From the NCBI GenBank assembly GCA_033026295.1, contig CM065183.1:18803157-18867156 (forward strand): 64,000 nt of DNA. The letters run 5' to 3'. Shown in pieces: positions 26,206-38,090 of this stretch (within the stretch, counting starts at the first letter, position 1; each line of letters begins with the position of its first letter). The stretch comes from Channa striata. Its lineage: Eukaryota; Chordata; Actinopteri; Anabantiformes; Channidae. The position numbers and the translations under genes were made by a program. The notes beneath the pieces are model-generated. The model worked only from the letters and a program-made list of their open reading frames with translations, had not been told where the DNA came from and made no database searches.

Positions 26206-29200
26206 ATGGCAACACAGGAGGTTGGTTTTAATTCATTTTCTATGACTGAACAGTGACCGAAGGAGCACTAACACTCACTTGTGGTAATTAACATTCTGGA
26301 CATCTTGCCAGTGTGTGAAAATGCTTGACCTTTACAAGCAGTTACAGGGTTTCTTATATTGGGGGAAAAAAAAAACCATGGAAACATTTTTTAAAAATCT
26401 GCATGTCGTGTGCCAAGAAAACATTTTTTAAACAACCAGACCTACTGTTTATTTCACTTTCAGCAATTTGTGATGGTGCAATCGCAGCAATTGATTCCAC
26501 CAATCCCCTGCGAATTTTGCATGATCTTGCTATAACAAAATACTTTCTTACGTACCTTTTAAGTGTTTCAAATCAGTTAAAAAGGTAGAGAAATAAGCGT
26601 TACTTACACCAGCACTGTTCCCGTGCAGGGCCATCTGACAACCACGCTCCTGACCTCCATCCTGGCAGTGGTGCTCGGCTCCCTGCAGATTGGCTACCAC
26701 ACCGGCAATGTCAACGCTCCAGCCAAGGTGAGCAGCAGTAACAAGAGCTGACGGGGAAAATGTGATAGTAATTAGGATCAATAGTTTACTTTCAAAGTTC
26801 TTGAGATTGCATCTTTAGACTCTTCAAATTCCACTGTTTTCATAGTATAGAGTTTATGGATATTCGGTAGAGCAAAGCCACAAAAAGTCCTCAAATCCAA
26901 ATGAAGCACAGAGTTGCAACATGAAACCATAAATCCCGATACACTAGCTGATTTTCAAGCCTCTATAAAAACACTGAATAAAGTTAATCCACTGAAACTC
27001 TCCGGCTCAGCTCCAGGCCTGGCTCCCCCTGGGCTGGCAGGCGTTTGCCTTTTCACAGGTAAACTCCACTAAATTTTTACAAGTGAGGCAGCTCTTTTAA
27101 ACTTAGCCTTTGCCATGCCTTCAGATTTTCAACATTTGTCTCAATACCTCATTAAATAATGCCTGAATCAACTTCTGTAATTCAGAGAGCGAAGAGACAT
27201 ATTATGCCTTAAAAAACAACAGACTGTCGTAAAACCACGTTTACTGAGTTGTTGTCTTTACCCCCGTTCAGATCATCGAAGAGTTTTTCAATCGCACATG
27301 GAGAGATAGACACAACCAGTCGATGCCAGATCACAGCCTGACTCTCCTCTGGTCGCTCTCCGTGAGCATTAAGGACTTTGGAGCCTTGCTTGGCTCACTG
27401 GGAGTTAAATATGTGGCAGACTCTTACGGCAGGTAAGACGTGCACCAGAAGCGTTTTTCAGCATTATCTGATCATTATCTGAGCTGTATGTTTGCCTTGT
27501 CTTCCATTCCAGGCGTAACTCCATCCTAATAGTGAACTGTCTGTCTGTGGTGGGAGCGTGTCTGATGTCTGCCTCCAAAGCCAGCAAGTCATTTGAGGTT
27601 CTCATCCTGGGGCGCTTGGTGTTCGGTCTGTTCTGCGGCCTTGTGATGAGTCTTAATCCCCTCTACATCCAGGAAGTGTCCCCCACCAATCTGAGAGGGG
27701 CCTTTGCTACACTCAACCAGGTGTCCTTTGCCTCTGGCATCCTAGTGGGAATGGTGAGGACAGTTTTGAGACTTCTGGAGTTGATTGAGGTTGATTCTTG
27801 CTGGGGTTTAAAGCGTAATGTTAGACTGTGACACCTGCTTCTTCCATACGCACAGATGTGGATAAACATTCAACATGTGTTACTCGAGGTTTCCTTTGAT
27901 TAAGGTTCTCTCAAAGACGTTTTCTTAGGGGCTTTGCGACGCACGTTAAAATGATCGATATTTGGATTTAGAGACGAAGCTACAGTTGATTATTCTGGTT
28001 TGTTAGACTGTACCCTAACTTTGTGTCCCGGTTGTTTAGAGCAACTATAAAGTGTTTTTCCCTTTTGGCTCCAGAAATTCAAGTGATATTTGTGGACAAT
28101 GCGGATGAGCCAGGTTAGCTACCTTTGTATATGCAGATTAGACCTTGTAGAACTTTACTTCACAGTAGTTTCACTTTTACCACTATCATCTCATTTTATC
28201 AAGCATTGATGACCGAGTTTTTGACAAACTGACCCGCAGAAGCTATCTGTTTGCTGCAGGTGGCTGGTCTGGAGACTGTGTTGGGTACAGAGCATTACTG
28301 GGCCACGATGTTGTCCCTGTCACTCATCCCAGCCCTGGCACAATACCTGGTTCTGCCATTCTGCCCCGAGAGCCCCCGATACCTTCTCATCAATCGAGGA
28401 GAGGAGAGCAAGGCGGAGACTGGTGGGTCCCATGGACATTTTCATATGACCAGCCAGACAATAGCGTCGGGTGTCAACACCATCGACAGCTCTTTAAACA
28501 AATATTCTGTCTTAATCCTGCAGCCCTGCTGAGGCTGAGAGGCAGCGCAGACAAAGTGTTTGCTGAGCTGAAAGAAATGAAGGAAGAGGCCGCACACACT
28601 CAGAGCGGCGTCACTATTCACGAGTTCTTCAAAAGGCGCAGCTACAAGCAGCCGATCATCATCGTCTTCGTTGTCAACTTGGGCAGCCAGTTGTCTGGAT
28701 TCAACGCGGTTAGTCTAACAGCAGCTACTTATACTTACAGCACAGAAAAATGACCCAGCAACCCCCTTAGATAAACTCAAATCCTACTCTTTTCTTCCAG
28801 ATCATCAATTATTCCACCAGAATGTTCCAGGCCACGTTTGACCAGGCCAAATATCTGACTCTGGGTGTGGGGGCTGTTAACGTGACCTTCACTTTGGTAG
28901 CAGTAAGTACAAATTCAAGTGGTGAGCTTTTATGTTATCGTCTGCTCATCAGCTACTCGGTCCCATCAGTAAACGTTAAATCCGCTAAAAATACAAGCCG
29001 TGTTATCCAACACAATCTTGGCCTATAGATAAAAGTTTTTATCACCATTTCTTCATTATTGCTTTTACAGCCTGAACCACAACAGGATACGGTTACATTT
29101 TTTGGAGAAGAAATTTCTCAGCTGGCATCGCAAAAGTTCTTTCAATCTTGAATCTAGAAAAAGGGATGAAATGTCGGTCCATTCACCACTTTGTTGTTTT

Positions 29201-30658
29201 TTCCTCTGCAGTTCTTCCTAATGGAAAGGGCAGGAAGGAGGAAGCTGCTTCTGACTGGTTTCATCTCCATAGCAGTGTGCAACTTACTAATGACCATAGT
29301 CGATTCTGTCCTGGTAAGATCATCTTAATGTGGTCAATTGTGTCGCTCGTCCAGGAAAGTGTCTATTCTGATACTGGATAGGCACAAACTAGCCAACATC
29401 TGACAAAGTAGAGCAAAGCATGATGTGAGACATAAGCCTGAGGTAGAGCTGGCTATTGTAAAAAAATTATGAACGCCAATATCAGCAGAAAGGTTAATGC
29501 GGACTCCCATAACAATACATTCAATACCAATTTTATAAATTACGCTGCAAATCCAAATCATTTTGCATTGCCTTGGCATTTTTTAAGCAGTGACAAAAGT
29601 ATTGGTAGCCAGTACTAGTTGAGCTTGTCTGTACTACGTGATAATGACGATTTAAATACAAACTATGAGTTACAATGTGACTAACTAAAAGACTAACTTG
29701 TCTACCACTACACAGCATCTGGTCCCGGAGCTGCGGAGCCTGCAGGTCCTGCTGGTTTTCTGCCTGATTTCAGCCTACGAGCTGGGCCCTGGCCCCATCT
29801 CTTGGTTCATTGCTGCAGAGCTGTTTGACCAGCCTGGCAGACCCATCGCCATGGCCTTTACCAGCATGCTCAACTGGGGAGGGAAGTTTGTTCTGGCACT
29901 CCTCTTTCCTCCATTACTGGTGGGTTTACACTGCTGGCCTGCATGCTGTATGAGCAAGCTAATCTCCAGGGGAAACTCAGGAGGTGCATTTCTTGTTTGC
30001 GTTTGTCAGTTTCCTTGCACCTTAGCATAGTCTGTTAAATACCGACTGTAAATCTATTCACAGATACGCACGCAGGTTTCTATTATTGAAAAGACTCAGT
30101 AAATCTTTCAGAAGTTAAACATGTATACATCTGTTGCTAAAGCCTTTAAAATTAGGTTGCAATAAGAGTAATCACATTAATAGTCAACCAGGGAAACATT
30201 TGTTCACAGTGGAGGGAAGGAGATGGCAGCCAACCCTAAAACCACTGTAAGTCCAGGGACCAGCTCACACAGTCGTCTTGTTTTTCTCCTATTCTGAAGC
30301 TTCTTCAGCTGCAGTATTTCAAACTCGTCTTCTGAGCACTGACTCCTTTGCTTCACATATACTCACACAATGTGCTGCACGTTGTGCCAGAATATCCACA
30401 GGAAAGGTTTTGATCTCAAGAGACACGTCCTTGTTAAAGGCAGGTCAATTATTATTCCTGTCTGTCTTTCCCACACAGAAAATGTGCGGTGTGTATGTCT
30501 ACCTCCTTTTCATGGCCGTGGCTCTGCTCGCCTTTATCTTCACCTGGATTCGCCTCCCAGAGACAAAAGGGCGCACGTTCGATGACATTGCAGAGGAGTT
30601 CAGAGGAGCAGAGGGCATCCCTTTGCATAGCAAGGCCGGATTCAACACTTTCACCTGA
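26206..30658 (+). CDS. SLC2A-family facilitative hexose transporter (GLUT, SLC2A15-like or other class I-like)
   Basis: Twelve-helix major facilitator protein for hexose uniport across the plasma membrane. Exons: 26206-26220 (start MATQE, uncertain), 26629-26727, 27272-27432, 27513-27753, 28260-28422, 28524-28708, 28801-28902, 29212-29313, 29716-29919 and 30479-30658 (stop TGA). Exon sizes 161, 241, 163, 102 and 204 equal or nearly equal those of mammalian SLC2A1-4. Motifs: GSLQIGYHTGNVNAP in helix 1, glycosylation site NRTW in the first loop, YGRRNS, PESPR after helix 6, SQLSGFNA in helix 7, ERAGRRK, GPGPISWF in helix 10 and PETKGRTF after helix 12. SQLSGFNA keeps the QLS motif of glucose-selective members, but Phe replaces the usual Ile. 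The first exon was chosen because it ends in phase 0, has a good start context (ACCAAATGG) and matches the very short first coding exon of SLC2A1; its donor GTTGGT is weak. The family is certain, the paralogue is not. Confidence 0.9.
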
Positions 30659-30832
30659 CCAGTTTGTCACAACTTACAGAATCTGGTCACGTTTACACTG
30701 TTGAGGGTCAGTTCACCCGCTTACACACATAATTATTTGTGGTATGCGGCCCACTTGTGTTTTATTTTATTTGCTTAAGTTTGGGAGTTCAAACATGTGC
30801 TGCACAAAACATAAAAAAAATATCATCTGGAA

Positions 30833-30838
30833 AATAAA
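30833..30838 (+). terminator. Polyadenylation signal of the hexose transporter
   Basis: AATAAA 175 bp after the transporter stop codon, followed by A-rich sequence; the likely 3' end signal of the mRNA. Confidence 0.65.
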
Positions 30839-31826
30839 AGGAAATGAAAAGCAAAAAACAATGTCCCAGTTAATCAGGAGAATCTACAAATCTTAGTCAA
30901 CGGTTCCAGCTTTCAATCAGAAAAATTAACCTCAATTACAAGCAAGTTATTCTGAGTAACCCGTGAAGTATTCTGGAAAGGGCTTTTTCCAAACTTAGAG
31001 CACCAAAAATGACCAAGATAGTGATCAGGAGTACAATGACCAATATGTATACTACTTGTTTTGTGGCATTTTTAAAAAATATTTCAATAATTTTCTAAAG
31101 AATAAGCACCTTTTGTAGGACAAAGAGACAACTTCAGTTAAAACAGGGAAAAAGTCGGCTACACTCAGGGGCTTACAGTCATATTCTTATTAGAATTATT
31201 TTCTCAAAATTACCAAACAATGAACAGACCTCCAGGGGTTTTGCTATGTGTTTTTAGAATTATTTTATCAGATTAATAAACTGAAGATTTGATTGTGCAC
31301 TTAAGGTTGATTTGAAACTGTACCTGATCCAGCCTTGGACCAGTCTCCAACAATATTTGCTTGAATTTAGGTTGAATTTGGCTGCACAGACACGACATGC
31401 TTCCAATTTATTACTGGCCTGTGAAATCTCACTCACACCTGAACTGTGTACACTTGTGCCATAACTGTTGAAATTACCCACAGCTGTGTGAATAAATACT
31501 GTATCTAATGTCGCACACATCACAGAGGCAGAGGAGCAAAGGTATTAAAACATGACTATTTGTCTAATTAGTTTTATGCATCTTTTGTGTTAAACACCTA
31601 CAGGCACAGCTTACAGTTGTAGAAAATCTCTCATTTCCATGACTTCATCATCTCTGCAAAAGTATAAAAACAGTGCCACCTACTGCACCAAACTGTATGG
31701 GACATGTTAGAGACATCTACAGACGCTCGTGTCTTCAACTACAAACAGCAACTTAGCCAAAGCTCATACTTTACAAGTTGGTAACTTTCTGTACTTAGTC
31801 CCAGAGACAGTCAGTGACTGAAAGAC

Positions 31827-31887
<61 letters not shown>

Positions 31888-32245
31888 GCAGTGCCACTCA
31901 TGTCGGTGTGGTTGATAAAATCAGATCAGTAGAATACCTACAGCGTCACTCAGGTTTCTGATGTAAAATATCTGGACTCCCATTGGGAATTTGTGTTATA
32001 AACTATAACTGAATGACACAATTCCCCTCAACGGGGCTTGAACATTTATTCTTTAGGAAGATATTATCTATTTAAAAATATTTTTTATAACAGTGAACAT
32101 ATTGTTTACCAAACTGTATTCCAACAATGAGATCTAATCAGCTATTTGCCAGAATCTGTGTGAGTCACAATCTCTTGCAGTGTAGGGGGACATCACGGAA
32201 GACAAATTATGCCAGTTGCACTTTGATCAAACATCACAAACTATG
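30839..32245. other. Spacer between hexose transporter and TRB locus
   Basis: No gene seen. It contains a CA microsatellite and ends at the promoter-like box of the first V element. Confidence 0.6.
31829..31884. repeat. (CA)n microsatellite, about 28 units
   Basis: An uninterrupted CA dinucleotide tract; likely length-polymorphic. It lies at the 5' border of the TRB V array. Confidence 0.95.
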
Positions 32246-32260
32246 ACACTCCCACCTGCA
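32246..32260 (+). promoter_or_regulatory. Subgroup-b V upstream box (first copy)
   Basis: ACACTCCCACCTGCA, the same word found upstream of V4 (34188), V7 (38416) and V12 (41793), and as a variant upstream of V10 (40577). Each copy lies about 60-110 bp before the leader ATG. It is a good candidate for the conserved V promoter element of this subgroup; the bound factor is unknown. Confidence 0.55.
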
Positions 32261-32320
32261 GCTCTATGTCTACGTACATACAATAACTACACTTTACTGT
32301 ATGTGCGAGACTTTCTGAAC

Positions 32321-32712
32321 ATGGAAATTACCAGACATACTCTTTAAAGCTTGGTATTATTTCTGCTGTGGATAAAAGGGTAAAGATTAAAAACGTAAGC
32401 AGTTTGCTTGTCTGAATTACTGCAATAACAAGACTAAGAGACTAAAGTCAGTGATGTATATGAATACTAATGAATCCAGTTCAACAATCAGACGTACTGG
32501 CACAGACAGAACAGACTGCATTTACAGCAGTGGGCAGCAAAGAGCCCAACTTTGGAAAATTCAACACGGACAAATTTTCAGCCGCCCAACCTGATGCTCA
32601 GAGCGGGACATTAACGGTGAGTGATCTGCAGCCAGAAGATGGAGGCTTGTTTTTCTGTGCTGTGAGTCAGGCCCACAGTGACACAGGGGGGTTACAGAGC
32701 TGCTCCAAAACC
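32321..32712 (+). pseudogene. TRBV: TRBV pseudogene V1, truncated
   Basis: Remains of a TCR beta variable gene. The leader (32321-32378) reads M-E-I-T-R-H-T-L-stop then SLVLFLLWIKG, with an in-frame stop and an extra G before its donor. Framework 1 and CDR1 are deleted: homology resumes at a TYWHRQ-like framework 2 near 32492. It continues through PNFGKFNTDKFSA and LQPEDGGLFFCAVSQ. The RSS is still good: heptamer CACAGTG (32674-32680), 23-bp spacer, nonamer TCCAAAACC. It cannot encode a V domain. Confidence 0.8.
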
Positions 32713-33245
32713 TCCTGAATAGTGTTTCAGTCCAGACAAAACAGGATCTGACAAAACAGATCATTTCACTGTAAAACAAAACAAATAGCTGTTAGACATG
32801 CTGACATTTTTTCCCATAATTTTCTGTTTAACTAGTTCTTGGTCGTTGTGTTATATAAAACAACATGGGACAAACCATCATTATAAAACAATTAAGTTAA
32901 AAGAACATTAACATATAATAACTAATCAATTATTGAATAGGGTCTTGAGACGTCTTAGCCGACCATCATGTGTCAATAATGCACAAAGAATTAATGTGGT
33001 ACTGTGGTACAAATGATCTGCAGGTTCTGTTTTATGTGTCAGACAATGAATTAAATATTGCAAATATTTACTTGAGCTCTGCAACTTAATATGAAACAGA
33101 AGCATGTGACACTTCCACAAACTGCAGCACCAAACTGAATAAATCATAATGCTGCTTAAAAATGTCTGAAAATCGACTGAAAACTTTTATTGTCCAACTT
33201 CACAAACCAGCAGGGGGAAACAAACCTCTACAAACTAAAACCGAG

Positions 33246-33257
33246 TGTCACCGCCCA
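33246..33257 (+). promoter_or_regulatory. Subgroup a/c V upstream box TGTCACC(A/G)CCCA
   Basis: TGTCACCGCCCA, 132 bp before the V2 leader ATG. The same or a nearly identical word lies 132 bp before V5 (35879) and 126 bp before V15 (45029), V17 (46668) and V18 (47470). A variant TGTGACACCACCCA sits 133 bp before V16 (45835). Conserved position and sequence suggest a promoter element. Confidence 0.6.
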
Positions 33258-33377
33258 CTGACTGAACCATCAACCAGGCCTCTGACACCCTCCATGTTCA
33301 TTATCTTACAACGGTGACTTTCTTCCACACGTGCTGAAATGACTGAGAGGGGTGTCTCATGTCTAAACGTCTCACAC

Positions 33378-33851
33378 ATGACCTTCATTGTCTTTGTGTT
33401 TTGTTTTCTTCATCTGCCAGGATTAAAAGGTGAGAAAAAGACAAAAATATTGTACAACATGAAAATGAAAAAAAATGTGTCTAAATTCATGTCCGTTTTT
33501 TTCACAGGTGCCTCAGACACTAAACAAGCTGTCCAAAGTCCACGTGACATGATTAAGAGAACTGGTGAATCTGTGGACAGAGAGATCAACTGTTCAAACA
33601 GCATACCGAATTATGATCGCATACTCTGGTACAAACAGGACAAACACAAAGGATTTAAACTCCTGGGATATTTAAATCTGAATTTCCCAAACCTAGAGGA
33701 TGATGTGAAAGATAAAATAAGCCTGGAAGGAGATGGACGAACACAGTCAGAGCTCACCGTCTCTAATCTTACGTTAGAGGACAGTGGGGTTTATTTCTGT
33801 GCTGCCAGTCAGCACAGTGCTGCACATTCCCCTCAAGTCAATGCAAAAACC
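33378..33851 (+). CDS. TRBV: TRBV gene V2, intact
   Basis: Germline V segment giving the ligand-contacting variable domain of TCR beta after RAG joining. Leader exon 33378-33429 (MTFIVFVFCFLHLPGLK); an upstream in-frame ATG at 33339 would spoil the hydrophobic signal peptide. V exon 33508-33812 has Cys23 (INCSNS), Trp41 in ILWYKQDKHKG and Cys104 in SGVYFCAAS. RSS: CACAGTG 33813-33819, 23-bp spacer, nonamer GCAAAAACC 33843-33851. It is the best-preserved member of subgroup a, and its cassette was copied to make V5. Confidence 0.9.
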
Positions 33852-33946
33852 TTCATCTGTCTCACACACCACATGTTCAGGCTCAGACACCTGCAGACGG
33901 CCCCAATATCTGAATCTCAAAGTCTTTGAAGACTTGTGACGCTACA

Positions 33947-34103
33947 AATGTACTGGTAGAGACAACTGCCGAAAGAAACAATGGAATCAATCACGTTTAC
34001 ATCTACAGCTAAAAAAGAACACGACTTTGGAAAATACTACAAAGTTAAATTTGCAGCCACCAAACTAAAGCCAAGCCTGGGATGTTCACAGTGAAGCACG
34101 TCT
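33947..34103 (+). pseudogene. TRBV: TRBV relic V3 (framework 2-3 fragment)
   Basis: Begins abruptly at an MYW-stop-RQLP framework 2, 130 bp after V2, and runs through ESITFTSTAKKEHDFGKYYKVKFAATK before frameshifting. It is clearly a sibling of V7 (matching SITFTSTAK/LIAFTSTAK and HDFGK). There is no leader, framework 1, CDR3 end or RSS. The right edge merges into the duplicated block that precedes V4. Confidence 0.8.
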
Positions 34104-34296
34104 TTTACCAAAACCTCAAACAGTTTTATCTCACAGTGGTGAGCTCAAGCATAATGACAAGGTTAAAAGGGGAAAAAAAGTGTTGAAACACTCCCACCTG
34201 CAAACCATCATCTCTGCGCAACTAACATCACTCCTCCCATCACACACACTGACAGTGACTCTGGTCTCCACGATCCTTTTCAGTCCGAACACAATA

Positions 34297-34831
34297 ATGA
34301 TCACTGCAGGTCTGATCTGTGCAGCTCTGCTCTCTGTTGTAGGTCTGTACATTAAAAACTGAGTTATGAACTGAAATATGAAAACTGTCTCCTCTTACAA
34401 TAGATAGAACTATCTCTGATTCTTTTTCTTATTATAGTCATCCTATCCACATGACTGATGGGCCTTCAACATGTTTTTACCCCACAGGTCTAAGTGATGG
34501 GAGTGATGTGGCCCAGACTCCTCTGCTGTGGAGGGACGAGGGTCAGTCTGCCACAATGAACTGCAGCCACACTAAGGATGTTTCATATTTCCAGATGTAC
34601 TGGTACAGACAACTGCCTGGGGAAACAATGAGACAGATAGTTTTAACAACTACAACTCCCCCACATAAATATGAAGGTGACTTCACAGAGGACAAATTCC
34701 CAGCAACAAAGAAAGATGCTCAGACTGGATCTTTGACAGTGAAGACGCTGCAGCCTGGAGACAGTGGAGTGTATTTCTGTGCTGTGAGTCAACACAGTGA
34801 TACAGGAGACGGAGACAGCTGCACAAATACT
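34297..34831 (+). CDS. TRBV: TRBV gene V4, intact
   Basis: Leader exon 34297-34342 (MITAGLICAALLSVV). V exon 34488-34792 starts GLSDGSDVAQTPLLW, with Cys23 in MNCSHTK, Trp41 in MYWYRQLPGETM and Cys104 in GVYFCAVSQ. RSS: CACAGTG 34793-34799, 23-bp spacer, nonamer ACAAATACT, which has lost the usual terminal A-C-C and may be weak. Promoter box at 34188. Nearly identical to V12 over coding and flanks, so one arose by segmental duplication of the other. Confidence 0.9.
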
Positions 34832-34932
34832 GGTGACACCCTGAAGACAAGGCTGCGAACCAACATTGATCCTGATGTCTTAGGCTATTTGTACCAGCAG
34901 TGTAAATGTATTTAACACTATATAAATTTTGC

Positions 34933-35671
34933 ACCGTGACACTGGATAAGTTCCTCTATCCTTCAGATTTTTTTGAATTGCTAATGTTCGATTGCCTTAG
35001 ATCTCACTGGACCTTGAGTTAGTGAACCAGCAGGTTAACACGAGGAAAAATCCCCTCAAAATTATCAGATAAATGTCTAGTTTTGAATTTGGTGATTTGT
35101 CCCACCATTTGTTTTGATGTTGACATAAAAAAACACATTTAGTCACTTGAATTTAGGTCACATTTAGTTGGATAAAAAAATGAAAAAAACAATTAACTCG
35201 CAAATAATTATAATTATCCTCGAATTAACAAAATTTTTTTTAAAGAGCATCATGCACAAAGAATTCAAGAGTCAGATGGTGTCAAACTCACCTACAGGGT
35301 TAGAAACTACATTTATGATGACTCCACTGTTCATAAAAACATAATCTCTTCATTCATAATGTTGATAGTTATTCTGATGAGTTTGATCTCAGGCAACAGC
35401 TGAAAGGAAATTAAAATTTAATAATTAAAAAAAAAAATATATAATATTTGCCGTTTTACACACAATTCTAACTGATTTCAATGATGGTACCCAGACTGAG
35501 TGTGTGGGAGCCAAGGGTGCTCACTCTTGGATAACCACATGTACTGAACGATGATAATAATGATAATAATTCTGTGTTCATTTTAGGCATTTTCTAGCTT
35601 TGCCTGTTTTATCAATAAAGCATGTCAAAACAAACTGATAAAACAGAACCTGTAGATCATTTGTGTATGTG
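34933..35671. other. V4-V5 spacer
   Basis: No V remnant recognised. AT-rich, with A runs near 35220-35240 and 35430. From about 35672 the sequence is a copy of the V2 upstream region. Confidence 0.5.
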
Positions 35672-36010
35672 TCAGACAATGAATTAAATATTGCAAATAT
35701 TTACTTGAGCTCTGCAACTTAATATGAAACAGAAGCATGTGACACTTCCACAAACTGCAGCACCAAACTGAATAAATCATAATGGTGCTTAAAAATGTCT
35801 GAAAATCAACTGAAAACTTTTATTGTCCAACTTCACAAACCAGCAGGGGGAAACAAACCTCTACAAACTAAAACCGAGTGTCACCGCCCACTGACTGAAC
35901 CATCAAACCAGGCCTCTGACACCTCCATGTTCATTATCTTACAACGGTGACTTTCTTCCACACGTGCTGAAATGACTGAGAGGGGTGTCTCATGTCTAAA
36001 CGTCTCACAC

Positions 36011-36464
36011 ATGACCTTCATTGTCTTTGTGTTTTGTTTTCTTCATCTGCCAGGATTAAAAGGTGAGAAAAAGAATATTGTACAACATGACAATGAAAAG
36101 AAAATTTGTCTAAAATCATGTCTGTTTTTTTCACAGGTGCCTCAGACACTAAACAAGTTGTCCAAAGTCCACGTGACATGATTAAGAGAACTGGTGAATC
36201 TGTGGACAGTGAGATCAACTGTTCAAACAGCATAGAGAATTATGATCGCATACTCTGGTACAAACAGGACAAACACAAAGGACTTAAACTCCTAGGATAT
36301 TTAAATGTGAAAGACCCCTACACCCAGAGGAGAACGTGAAAGGAAAAATCAGCTTTAACGGAGATGCCAACAGGGGTTCAGAGCTCACAGTCTCTAATCT
36401 TACATTAGAGGATAGTGGGGTGTATTTCTGTGCTGCACATTCCGCTCAAGTCAATGCAAAAACC
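36011..36464 (+). pseudogene. TRBV: TRBV pseudogene V5, frameshift and shortened RSS
   Basis: A copy of V2: leader exon 36011-36062 encodes the same peptide, and the V exon starts at 36137 with ASDTKQVVQSPRDM. Cys23 and Trp41 are kept, then a one-base loss near 36325 in CDR2/framework 3 shifts the frame into a TGA. Downstream sequence is still V-like (ELTVSNLTLEDSGVYFCAA). The coding end and consensus heptamer are deleted. What remains is CACATTC (36436-36442), 13 bp, then GCAAAAACC (36456-36464), i.e. a 12/13-type spacing. Confidence 0.85.
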
Positions 36465-36540
36465 TTCATCTGTCTAACACACAAAAACAACACCTGCAGC
36501 AGCCTCAGTCTAAACCTGTCACACAACAGACACTAGAGGA

Positions 36541-37509
36541 CTTGTGGTGTTTCATATATTCTAATATGTTTCTGTAGTGATAGAGACAGCTGGTGGGAGG
36601 AGAAATGAAACTAGCAGTTTTCTTATATACCCATATACACTGCACGTACGTAACCTTGGCTTCTAACACTTGGGAACTAAGATCATGAGCTCTTTGGTCA
36701 ACATAACCTGAGGCTCAGACTGTAGTAGGACATTCACTGTGAAAAATGTGGATATAAAGATCCAGGCTTGTGTTTCTATGCTCTGAGCCCCAGGGTAAAC
36801 CTGCAGGGCGTTTTACTAGCATTTTTCAACATGTTGGTTCATGACATGACATAACAGTTAATTACTAAAAATGCATCTTTAGATCTGTTGACACAAACTA
36901 TCTTTTCTTTTTTAGATATCATAACTTTCTGTTTACCTGATAATATGAGATTCCTTTATTGTACAAGCTTTCAAAACCATAACAGTTACCATATCAGCTC
37001 CTTTAATAATCGTTATTATTCAAAGTGTTGACATTTAGGTGGGGGAGAAAGGTGATTTAAGTGACTGATCGTAGCATGGTTGGTGGTGCCAGAAGCACTG
37101 GTCTGAGTATTTTAGAAACCGTAAAGCCTAGAGATGTTTGTGCGTGAAATTCTCAGATCAAATAATGTCAAAAAGTTCCGAAAGAAGTAAAGACACAATC
37201 TGCAAGAGTAAATGGACTCAGTCATAGTCCAGCTTATAAATCTGTAAAAACGGAAGGAAAACACAACTTCAGGTCGTCCCTTTGCAGAAGCAACCTACAG
37301 TATTTCTCTGACCAGCAGGGGGAAACGAACTCTACAGGAGAAAAGGCCCCAACAACCTCCTGTATGTACCAACCCACTGACTGCAGCATCTCGTCCCCCC
37401 ACCGACAGATTAAAGCTGATGATACATGACAACTCTCGTCGTCATTAAGTTGTGACATCCACTGGGGGTGGAAAACTGATTTAGTAGAGTCTCGCATCTA
37501 ACATTAAAC
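36541..37509. other. V5-V6 spacer
   Basis: No coding feature. It includes a CACTGTGAAAAATGTGGATA-type stretch (36734 onward) and nearby LCFYALSPR-like coding, perhaps a decayed V end, but too weak to annotate. Confidence 0.4.
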
Positions 37510-37981
37510 ATGAGCTTCGTTGTTTTTTTTATATGTCTAATTCATCTGCCAGGAAGTAAAGGTGAGAAAAAAAAAACAAAAACACTAAATTCTCGATCGA
37601 GATAATGCTGTTAAAGTTGATAATTTCGTTGTCTAAAATCACATCTGTTTTTTCCACAGGTGCCTCAGACACTAAACAAGCTGTCCAAAGTCCACGTGAC
37701 ATGATTAAGAGAACTGGTGAATCTATTAACAAGGAGATCAACTGTTCACACAAAATTCAAAGTTACGACGTTATTCTCTGGTACAAACAGGACAAACACA
37801 AAGGATTTAAACTCCTGGGATATATAAATCTGAATTTCCCAAACCTAGAGGATGATGTGAAAGATAAAATAAGCCTGGAAGGAGATGGACGAAGACAGTC
37901 AGAGCTCACCGTCTCTAATCTTACGTTAGAGGACAGTGGGGTTTATTTCTGTTTATTTCCGCTCAAGTCAATGCAAAAACC
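37510..37981 (+). CDS. TRBV: TRBV gene V6, open V exon but no RSS heptamer
   Basis: Leader exon 37510-37561 (MSFVVFFICLIHLPGSK); V exon from 37660, fully open with Cys23 (INCSHK), Trp41 (ILWYKQDKHKG) and Cys104 at 37950-37952 (GVYFC). Immediately after Cys104 about 26 bases are missing relative to V2, removing the AAS coding end and the heptamer, while the nonamer GCAAAAACC (37973-37981) and downstream flank survive. It could be transcribed in germline form but should not rearrange. The ORF reads on past the lost RSS to a stop near 38088. Confidence 0.8.
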
Positions 37982-38090
37982 TTCATCTGTCTCACACACC
38001 ACATGTTCAGGCTCAGACACCTGCAGACGGCCCCAATATCTGAATCTCAAAGTCTTTGAAGACACAACTGTGGCGCTATTTGAAGTTTAA

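Noticed and set aside
36721..36800. Possible V end at CACTGTGAAAAATGTGG with CFYALSP
   Set aside because: Resembles the end of a framework 3 but only over a few residues, with no RSS; too weak.
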